The notes beneath the pieces are model-generated. The model saw only the letters and a program-made list of their open reading frames with translations, had not been told where the DNA came from and searched no databases. From contig DATDCV010000236.1 of assembly GCA_036524155.1 (NCBI GenBank), positions 1 to 22,757 on the forward strand: DNA of 22,757 nt, in the 5' to 3' direction. This DNA is from DATDCV01 sp036524155. GTDB lineage: Bacteria; Verrucomicrobiota; Verrucomicrobiia; Limisphaerales; UBA8199. The position numbers and the translations under genes were made by a program. Of the stretch, positions 7,137 to 13,237 are shown in pieces (position 1 is the first letter of the stretch; every line of letters begins with the position of its first letter).

Positions 7137-7387
7137 CGCTGCGCGCGCCAGGCCCGAATTTCGGCCGCGATCGCTGCGCGGTCCGGAGCGTTATCGCCGC
7201 CTGATTCATCAATCTGGTTGAATGCGGCCCGCAGTTCCGCTGCGGGGTCCTCGGCAAATGCCTTCCACGCGGCGTTGCGAACCGCCTCCGAGAGGTTAGC
7301 GAACCGGCCTGCAGCCACTTCAGCTTCGAGGAGCTCGGCAATCTGCGCTGTTAGTGTGATATGTACCGTCTTGAGCCTGCCACTCAT
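7133..7387 (-). CDS. Ribbon-helix-helix antitoxin partner of the PIN toxin
   Basis: 84 residues. The N-terminal part (about 4-45: LKTVHITLTAQIAELLEAEV, then AAGRFANLSEAVRNAAWKAF) has the beta-strand plus two-helix pattern of ParD/CopG-like ribbon-helix-helix DNA-binding antitoxins, with the FANLSEAVR signature. The C-terminal half (about 46-84) is charged and probably wraps the toxin active site. The gene precedes and overlaps the toxin by 4 bp. A dyad immediately upstream, overlapping its ATG, is a candidate autoregulatory operator. The assignment as antitoxin rests on position and fold; sequence outside the ribbon-helix-helix is not distinctive. Confidence 0.85.
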   Translation of the reverse strand: MSGRLKTVHITLTAQIAELLEAEVAAGRFANLSEAVRNAAWKAFAEDPAAELRAAFNQIDESGGDNAPDRAAIAAEIRAWRAQR

Positions 7388-7410
7388 GGCAGCAAACTGC
7401 CATAAAATGG
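7386..7410. promoter_or_regulatory. Candidate operator of the toxin-antitoxin operon
   Basis: ATGGCAG-CAAA-CTGCCAT (7386-7403) is a perfect 7-bp-arm dyad. Its right half is reused in a second dyad, CCAT-AAA-ATGG (7400-7410), so three ATGG/CCAT half-sites are regularly placed. The array overlaps the antitoxin start codon and lies in the only short upstream region of the operon. Ribbon-helix-helix antitoxins bind such arrays cooperatively to repress their own operon; that role is inferred here. Confidence 0.55.
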
Positions 7411-7431
7411 ATCATGCGTCAAGCAGCACCG

Positions 7432-7440
7432 TTAGCGAGC
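7432..7440. repeat. Left 9-bp target-site duplication
   Basis: TTAGCGAGC directly abuts the left terminal inverted repeat of the small mobile element. It is repeated exactly at 7585-7593. Confidence 0.8.
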
Positions 7441-7584
7441 CAGCAATTCTCATTTTGGCGTAGCGCGGGCGTCCTCGCCCGCGGGTCGACGGGGCGTCTC
7501 GCCCTGTGAAGGTGCGAACGGCGGGACGCCGTCTGAACTCGCAGCCGGGACGGCTGCGCTACAACACCAAAATGAGAATTGCTG
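7441..7584. mobile_element. 144-bp MITE-like non-autonomous element
   Basis: The ends are a perfect 18-bp terminal inverted repeat: CAGCAATTCTCATTTTGG at 7441-7458 and its reverse complement at 7567-7584. The similarity continues inward as GTAGCGC after a small gap. A 9-bp direct repeat, TTAGCGAGC, flanks the element exactly on both sides, as expected of a target-site duplication. The interior holds four small GC-rich hairpins in a row: GCGGGCG/CGCCCGC, GGGGCG/CGCCCC-like, ACGGC/GCCGT and GCAGCCG/CGGCTGC. No reading frame is present, so movement would need a transposase encoded elsewhere. The element sits between the 3' end of the exonuclease gene and the promoter side of the toxin-antitoxin operon. 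The 9-bp duplication length does not by itself fix the transposase family. Confidence 0.85.
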
Positions 7585-7593
7585 TTAGCGAGC
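7585..7593. repeat. Right 9-bp target-site duplication
   Basis: This is an exact second copy of TTAGCGAGC, immediately following the right inverted repeat of the element. Confidence 0.8.
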
Positions 7594-7614
7594 ACCCTCA
7601 TTTGTTCGCCTTGG

Positions 7615-8289
7615 TTACCGCCGATCGAATTTCAGGGCGCAGGCTTTTTGGAGATGCTCGTAGGGGTGGCCGCGTTCGCGGGCTGACAGCACGATCCGGG
7701 CGCAGGCCCGGGCGTCCGATTCGGCGTCGTGGTGCTGAAGAGGGATCCGGAGTTGGCGGCACACCGCCGCCAGGTTGGCGGGATAGAAGCCCCAGATTGT
7801 TCGGGCAGCCCTGACCGTGCAGACAAACGATGATTTGATCCGCTGGACCCCTGCCGCCTCACAGCAGGCCCGCAGCACGGACCGGTCAAACGAAGCATTG
7901 TGCGCCGCAATGAAACTCACGCCCTCGAGCTTACGGGTGATGTCGTCCCACAACTCACCGAACGTCGGCTTGTTCTTCACATCTGTCCACGCGATGCCGT
8001 GCAAGTAGGTGAAAGCGAAATCGCGACGCGGCGGCCGGATCAGTGTCGTCCAGGTGTCGGTGATCGCGTCGTTTTCGGCGGTGACGATGGACAAGGCGCA
8101 GGCGCTGTCCCGCCCGTAGTCGGCGGTTTCGAAATCCAGTGCGGCGAAGCGGACCGGTCTCGGCTGCGAGGACAAGATCGCCGCCCCAACACCCTCTCGA
8201 GGTTGGCTGGCCGCCACCTTGCCGACCCCCGAATCCAGGGTCTCAGCCCCGCGGCTGACAGATGCCTGGTTACTACCTGAAGCGCACAC
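7615..8289 (-). CDS. DEDDh 3'-5' exonuclease (DnaQ/PolIII epsilon-like)
   Basis: 224 residues if started at the GTG at 8289. The exonuclease motifs are clear: Exo I FAALDFETA (Asp52, Glu54), Exo II FIAAHNASFD (Asp135) and Exo III HDAESDA with the catalytic His187 and Asp192 of the DEDDh subclass. Such proteins remove nucleotides from 3' ends in proofreading, repair or RNA processing. This is a stand-alone cytoplasmic copy without polymerase or BRCT domains. Residues 1-46 precede the usual family start (RFAALDFET), read as low-complexity sequence and may not be translated; a TTG at 8175 would give a more typical 186-residue protein. The gene lies 54 bp downstream of the beta-helix gene on the same strand, probably without functional relation. 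Confidence 0.85.
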   Translation of the reverse strand: MCASGSNQASVSRGAETLDSGVGKVAASQPREGVGAAILSSQPRPVRFAALDFETADYGRDSACALSIVTAENDAITDTWTTLIRPPRRDFAFTYLHGIAWTDVKNKPTFGELWDDITRKLEGVSFIAAHNASFDRSVLRACCEAAGVQRIKSSFVCTVRAARTIWGFYPANLAAVCRQLRIPLQHHDAESDARACARIVLSARERGHPYEHLQKACALKFDRR

Positions 8290-8343
8290 AGGGCTATCTT
8301 AGGGAGCCGGCGAAGCGATACAAGCTCAGCCGTGGCCTTCTGT

Positions 8344-9693
8344 CTACTTCCTCTCCGGTTCATTGTTGGCGATGACCGCGCGGTCGCCTATTTCGTTGGC
8401 GACTTCGAGGCCACGCACGCCGTTGTTTTCGGTGATGATGGCGTGTTGGAGGCCTTTGCGCAGGGCAATACACGGTTCATCACTGCCGAAGCTGCAGCCG
8501 CGCACCTGGAGTTTGCCGCTGTCGGCCTCGACCAGCGGCACGCCGGGATTTTGGGCGCGGCCGGTGCTGCTGAGATAGCAGTCCGACAGCGAGACGAAGC
8601 TTCGGCTGTGGGAGACGACGCATTGGCGCGCCGGGCCCCAAAAGGCGCAGTCCACGAGCCGGACGGAGCCGGCACAGGTTTTCTCGATCAGGACTTCGAT
8701 GCGCTGGTCGCCGTGCATGCAGACAAACTGGCCGTTGGAAATGAGCAAGCCCATGGGCTGGATCTGCTCGACCTTGACGCACACCTGGGCCTCGTCGGCG
8801 CCGATGCCGGAGAATTGCCCGTTGGCGGCGCCGCTTTTGGTGTTAATGAAACGGTAGCCGATGTTCACAGGAAAGACGAACGTGTTGTTGACGTATTGCC
8901 AATCCGTGCGCCCAAAGATGAAAGCCTCGCAGTTCTTCCACATGAATTCGTGCACAGGCTTCCACGCGCCGCCAACTTCCGCGGCCGACCACCAGTGGCA
9001 ATGGAACTGGACGTTGTCGATTCGCCCGATGTCGGAGCAGGAATCCACCAGGATGCCTCTCCGCAGCACGCAGCCATAGACGCTCCGGATCCGGTGCCGG
9101 ACATTGCCTTCGGGCCCGATTCGTATGCCGTTGTAGGAATTAATTAACGTCACATTCTCGACCGTGTTGTCGTGGCCCTGGAGGTGAAAGGTCCAGGAGT
9201 AGGGAGTGATGTTCGTGACCTGCTGCTCGGGATACCAAACGGTCACGCCACGGACCGCGGAAGAATGGCCCATCTCGAACAGCGCCGGCCCCTCCTCCCG
9301 GTCACGTCCGCCCGTGGCCAGCACGACCGATCCCCGGAGCGGTTCGCTCCACACGGGCGACTCCATGACGCCCTGGAGAGTAACGCCCGGCGGAATTCGC
9401 AGACTGCCCTGGACCAGGTAGCGCCCGGGCGGCAGCAAGACCTGGCCGCCGGTTTTAGCCGCCTGATCGAGCGATTGCTGGATGGCGGCCGTGCAGTCGC
9501 TGGTTCCGTCCGCTTTAGCGCCTGAAACGGGCGTCGAAAACGCGGCGACTCCGTCTCCGGCCCGATTGGGGAGGGTGGAGATGAGCGCCAAACCGGCCAG
9601 AGCGAACCCGGCGAAGCGGGACGGAATTCCTAGGCGAGTTCGGGGCACAATTTGAGTAGCTGGTTGCAGGTTCATAGTGTCGGCCGCGTACAT
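8344..9693 (-). CDS. Secreted pectate-lyase-like right-handed beta-helix protein
   Basis: 449 residues, or 443 from the second ATG at 9675. A signal peptide follows a basic stretch (RLGIPSRFAGFALAGLALIS, cleavage near residue 45). FSTPVSGAKADGTSDCTAAIQQSLDQA, then GGQVLLPPGRYLVQGSLRIPPGVTLQG, is the classic N-terminus of the Pectate_lyase_3/GH28-like family. Turns of a parallel beta-helix follow (NTVENVTLINSYNGIRIGP, CVLRRGILVDSCSDIGRIDN, GSVRLVDCAFWGPARQCVV, KLQVRGCSFGSDEPCIALR, HAIITENNGVRGLEV). Relatives are polysaccharide lyases, hydrolases or epimerases of the cell exterior. I cannot identify catalytic residues or the substrate. No strong ribosome binding site marks the start. Confidence 0.82.
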   Translation of the reverse strand: MYAADTMNLQPATQIVPRTRLGIPSRFAGFALAGLALISTLPNRAGDGVAAFSTPVSGAKADGTSDCTAAIQQSLDQAAKTGGQVLLPPGRYLVQGSLRIPPGVTLQGVMESPVWSEPLRGSVVLATGGRDREEGPALFEMGHSSAVRGVTVWYPEQQVTNITPYSWTFHLQGHDNTVENVTLINSYNGIRIGPEGNVRHRIRSVYGCVLRRGILVDSCSDIGRIDNVQFHCHWWSAAEVGGAWKPVHEFMWKNCEAFIFGRTDWQYVNNTFVFPVNIGYRFINTKSGAANGQFSGIGADEAQVCVKVEQIQPMGLLISNGQFVCMHGDQRIEVLIEKTCAGSVRLVDCAFWGPARQCVVSHSRSFVSLSDCYLSSTGRAQNPGVPLVEADSGKLQVRGCSFGSDEPCIALRKGLQHAIITENNGVRGLEVANEIGDRAVIANNEPERK

Positions 9694-9923
9694 GCCAAAG
9701 AACAGCGCGTTCAGCCAGCTTGAAGCACGGAATCGTGAAATATTTGAGGGTTTTCCCGTCGGTTCGGCGCAAGTAGGGTGATGGAAGCAACCTCACAATT
9801 TCATTTGACGCAAGGCCGAAACGGCGGTGGAATACGGAGCAGATTCGGCCGCCTCACCTGGGGCAGGGTGGAACAGTTTGTCCCATCAGGTGAGGAAGCC
9901 TGTCGAGGAAGCACCGGAGTTGT
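9694..9923. other. Divergent intergenic region between the beta-helix and ankyrin-POTRA genes
   Basis: 230 bp containing the upstream regions of two divergently transcribed genes. Apart from the dyad at 9852-9895 and a TTGACG (about 9807) with no convincing -10 partner, nothing recognisable is present. Confidence 0.4.
9852..9895 (+). promoter_or_regulatory. Leader dyad upstream of the ankyrin-POTRA gene
   Basis: CCTCACCTG (9852-9860) and CAGGTGAGG (9887-9895) are perfect 9-bp inverted arms, with an inner GGG/CCC able to extend pairing. The dyad ends 28 bp before the start codon. It may form an mRNA leader hairpin or bind a dimeric regulator; neither is shown. Confidence 0.4.
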
Positions 9924-12900
9924 ATGAGATCAATTATGAAATCGTGGGTCAATTCGGCGCTGGGGATAATTTGCCTGTTGGTGTTGTCGCCCGTTACTTG
10001 CGAGGCTGACGAGATACACGATGCGGCCCGGGCTGGAGATGTCGGCAAAATCCGCGCCCTCTTGCAGGCGGACCCCTCGCTGGCAAACAAGGCGGATACC
10101 AACGGCGTGACGCCACTGCATTTTGCGGCGCGTTCGGGCCACGAAGCAGCAACTGGAGCGTTGCTGGATGCCGGGGCGGACCTGGAGGTGCGCAATCGCG
10201 ACGGGCACCCGCCGTTGTATTGCGCCCTGCACAACGGGGAGGCTGCGACTGCCAGGCTGTTGCTCGAGCGCGGCGCGACATTTGGCAAACCGGACAAATA
10301 CGGGGCTCTGGCGATTCACCAAGCCGCCCGCGGCAACAAGGCCGAACTCATCGAGTTGCTTCTGGCCAAAGGAGCGCCGGTCGATGCAGTAAACGAAACC
10401 AATTCGGCCACTGCCCTGCACGTCGCAGCCGGTGAAGGTCGGATTGAGGCTATTGCGGTGCTCCTTAAGCACAAGGCCGAAGTGAACGGGGCCGACCGTA
10501 ATGGGAACACTCCGCTGCACTGGGCGGCGTCACACGGGCAAATGGCGGCCGCCAAAGCTCTGCTCGAAGCGGGTGCCGACGCCAATCGCCGCACCAAGCT
10601 GGGTTTCAAACCGGTTGACCTGGTTAAAGGCAGGGAAAACGACGCGCTCGCGGACTTGCTTCAGCAACGGACGGCCACCACCTGGCAGGAGACCGGAGTC
10701 GGCACGGTGAGCGAGTCGGGCGACCCCGCGCTGCTGGATTTCCACGGCAACACCGCTTACACCGCGGCGGCCTTGCGCCGGGGCCTCGCTGTGAGCGTCA
10801 GTTACCTCCTGGCGGCTCACCCCCAAGCCCAGCGCCAGCAGTTCCTCGACACCCTGCGACAACGCGTCCGGTCCGGCTACCTGCGCGGCGGATTCCCCGA
10901 CCCCAAGGTGGCCGTCAGCTACAACGAAACAGCGGGGCGCGCGCGGGTGGACATTGTTGAAGGGGCACGGTTTCGTTGCGGTGCGGTCGCGGTGACGGGC
11001 GTAAGCCGCTCTTTGGCTTCCGCGATTACTGACCGGCTGACCAAATACCAACGCCGGCCGCCTGATTTCTCACTGATGTCCGTGCCCGGAAAGAAGCCGG
11101 CCTCGGATGAAAACACGGACGGCAAGAAGGATAACGGGGTCACTTTCGACGCGGTGTTGCGGGCCACTCAACCCTCCACCGATTCCGGCGGGCAACCGCC
11201 GTGCTGGGGCCCGGGCGAACCAGTCGACTTCGACCCCAGCGGCCGCGAGGCAGTTGAGAACGTAGCCAAGGCGTGCCTGCTCGAGCGAGGTTTCCTGTTC
11301 CCAAAAATCGACATCCGTATTGATCCGGACCCGCGCACCGGCAAGGCAAAGCTGACGGTGGCGATTCGTGACCCGGGTCCGTCCGGAACGATTGTGGACA
11401 TCGAAATCTCCGGTAATCACACGAACACCCGGGCGGAGATTCTGCAGCTCACCGGGCTGCGCTCGGGCAAGAAGCTCAGCGCCGCCCTGTTCCGCGAGGT
11501 GAACCGAAAGCTTACGCAATCAGCCCGGTTCGCAAGCTGGGACATATTATCCCGGCCGGCGACAGGCCCGGAAAGCCCCCGCTCGGGCGTTCAGTTGCGA
11601 ATCGAACTGGAGGAAGTCGAAGACGCACCGCCCTTGAAGAAGGCACTGACGCGGGAGGAGCGGGCGGTTGTCAAATGCGCCGACTGGATCCGTGATTTTG
11701 ATAAACGTTCCGAGGACCTGGTGATCACCATCAACAACACGAACCTTGACGAACTGATGGTTGGCCAGGCGAGCGTGATCATCTCGCCGAAGCACGGCGC
11801 CCTTGTGGAATTCGGTCCGGGAAGGTCCGCCGACTCCAGGTACTCGTTATTGGTCGCCGAGAAGGTTATGGCGCTGTATCCGCCGGGCGGGGCCTGCAAG
11901 CTCCAGATGGAGGACTCCGATTTGCTCACGGGCGCGGTGATTCGGTTGGCGCCGAATCCGCCAGGTTCCTCCAACCGTTGGAACCTCCTGATGGGCATCA
12001 GCTTTCGACACGTCCCCGATCTTGCGTCGGAAGGCGGGGCAACTCCCCCGTTTCAACTCTCCATGAGTGTTCCCCCGGCCGCCCTTCTGGCGAGCATCTC
12101 CGATTTCGGCGGGCACGCCGCCTTCGAGGGTCGGAACCTGGTTTGGCGCGATCCCGAAGACACAAATAACGTGCTCCGGATCAATGACCGCACCGGCCGG
12201 TTTGAGCTCGACTCCACCAAGAAGGGCTTCAAGGCCAGCCTGCGGTTCGTCTCCGGCGCCTTTGCCCGCGCGCGGCAGCAAACGGAGGGATCCGGGAGGA
12301 ATGTGCCCAACCGTTTTGTGGCCGGGAAACCGGTGAGTTCGCTGGCCGGGTTCGCCATGACCGAGGCGGTGCGCATCCTTAAACTGAGGCTGCGGGGCAC
12401 GAACGCAACCCCGGCGCAACTCGAGCAGGCAGCGAGCGCCTTCGACAAGTTATTGCGCACGGAAATCCTGGCGCCCTTCGACCGCGTTTTCGAGAGTGAT
12501 GATCGGGAAACGAAATTCACGCTGCCGATGGATGACGTCGAAAAGGCGCTGGCCCGGAACAATATGGTGTCCCTCCTCTCCGGGTTCGTCTTCAGGTACA
12601 GCAGCGATTTGTTCCCCAAATATTCCTGGCCCTGGACCGTCGCGCGTGAAGCGGTGTTTGTCATGGCGGGCCAACCCGCCCACACCGACGCCGAGCTGAA
12701 CCGATTGTATGCCTCCCCGGAGACCGGCCCCATCGCCAGCCTGGTGATCGCCAGATTGCTTTCCGGCACGAATCCACGCGCCGCCAAGGGTTTCGCGTTG
12801 AGGGGCATTGCCCGCTTGAGCTCCGAGGATTTCCTCAACGACTGCCAGCTCTTTCTAAAAGGTAACTCCGGCCTGGCGGCCAGCTTCGCCAACGTCGTTG

Positions 12901-13142
12901 ACGCGTTGCGGACTCTGCCCGAGGACGACCTCAAAGCTATCGTTGCCGTCCTGGGGCCGGCCGAGGCGCGCCTGGTTGCCGCCGCGGCCCAGGCCCTCAA
13001 AAGCAACCCGGAAAAACCCGCCGCGGTCACGCTGGCGCCAGCCCTGGAGCAGTACTGGAAGGATAGCCTTCGCGCGAAGGTTCGTGCCGAGCTCCAGAAA
13101 CTCGTCACGGGGAGACCCGATCAGAGCCCTTCGCACGTATAA
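9924..13142 (+). CDS. Exported ankyrin-repeat protein with POTRA domains and a large uncharacterised C-terminal region
   Basis: 1072 residues; ATG at 9924 has GGAG 4 nt upstream. A signal peptide (about 1-27) is followed by six full ankyrin repeats and a partial seventh (about 31-250: PLHFAARSGH, PLYCALHNGE, AIHQAARGNK, ALHVAAGEGR, PLHWAASHGQ). Residues about 279-360 look like an Omp85-type POTRA domain: two helices, then GGFPDPKVAVSYNETAGRAR, VDIVEG and the start of a next strand, VAVTGV. Residues about 436-567 repeat the pattern (LLERGFLFPKIDIRID, LTVAIRDPG, IVDIEISGNHTNTRAEILQL, QLRIELEEV). No beta-barrel follows. Residues about 600-780 are beta-rich (VIISPKHGALVEFG, KLQMEDSDLLTGAVIRLAP) and loosely recall LolA-like lipoprotein-handling folds, a weak guess. 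Residues about 800-1060 are mostly helical and unrecognised. A periplasmic scaffold in envelope assembly is the inference. Transcription converges with the RCC1/Ig gene. Confidence 0.82.
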   Translation: MRSIMKSWVNSALGIICLLVLSPVTCEADEIHDAARAGDVGKIRALLQADPSLANKADTNGVTPLHFAARSGHEAATGALLDAGADLEVRNRDGHPPLYCALHNGEAATARLLLERGATFGKPDKYGALAIHQAARGNKAELIELLLAKGAPVDAVNETNSATALHVAAGEGRIEAIAVLLKHKAEVNGADRNGNTPLHWAASHGQMAAAKALLEAGADANRRTKLGFKPVDLVKGRENDALADLLQQRTATTWQETGVGTVSESGDPALLDFHGNTAYTAAALRRGLAVSVSYLLAAHPQAQRQQFLDTLRQRVRSGYLRGGFPDPKVAVSYNETAGRARVDIVEGARFRCGAVAVTGVSRSLASAITDRLTKYQRRPPDFSLMSVPGKKPASDENTDGKKDNGVTFDAVLRATQPSTDSGGQPPCWGPGEPVDFDPSGREAVENVAKACLLERGFLFPKIDIRIDPDPRTGKAKLTVAIRDPGPSGTIVDIEISGNHTNTRAEILQLTGLRSGKKLSAALFREVNRKLTQSARFASWDILSRPATGPESPRSGVQLRIELEEVEDAPPLKKALTREERAVVKCADWIRDFDKRSEDLVITINNTNLDELMVGQASVIISPKHGALVEFGPGRSADSRYSLLVAEKVMALYPPGGACKLQMEDSDLLTGAVIRLAPNPPGSSNRWNLLMGISFRHVPDLASEGGATPPFQLSMSVPPAALLASISDFGGHAAFEGRNLVWRDPEDTNNVLRINDRTGRFELDSTKKGFKASLRFVSGAFARARQQTEGSGRNVPNRFVAGKPVSSLAGFAMTEAVRILKLRLRGTNATPAQLEQAASAFDKLLRTEILAPFDRVFESDDRETKFTLPMDDVEKALARNNMVSLLSGFVFRYSSDLFPKYSWPWTVAREAVFVMAGQPAHTDAELNRLYASPETGPIASLVIARLLSGTNPRAAKGFALRGIARLSSEDFLNDCQLFLKGNSGLAASFANVVDALRTLPEDDLKAIVAVLGPAEARLVAAAAQALKSNPEKPAAVTLAPALEQYWKDSLRAKVRAELQKLVTGRPDQSPSHV

Positions 13143-13237
13143 TCGGGCCGGCGACAGTCCCTCGCAGCCGCTCACGGGTGGGAAGCCGGTTGGCATCGCA
13201 GAACTCCGTAATCGGCCTGCCCCGGGTGCGGGCGCTC
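13143..13237. other. Intergenic region between convergent genes
   Basis: 95 bp between the stop codons of the ankyrin-POTRA gene and the RCC1/Ig gene. I looked for a shared terminator hairpin with a T-run and did not find a convincing one. Confidence 0.4.

Noticed and set aside
8332..9147. 271-codon open frame on the plus strand
   Set aside because: It is antisense to the beta-helix gene, whose Pectate_lyase_3 N-terminus and signal peptide are unmistakable.
12053..13108. 351-codon open frame on the minus strand
   Set aside because: It is antisense to the C-terminal part of the ankyrin-POTRA gene, is serine/arginine/alanine rich and has no motif.
13143..13237. Bidirectional terminator between convergent genes
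   Set aside because: No stem with adequate pairing and a T-run was found on either strand.
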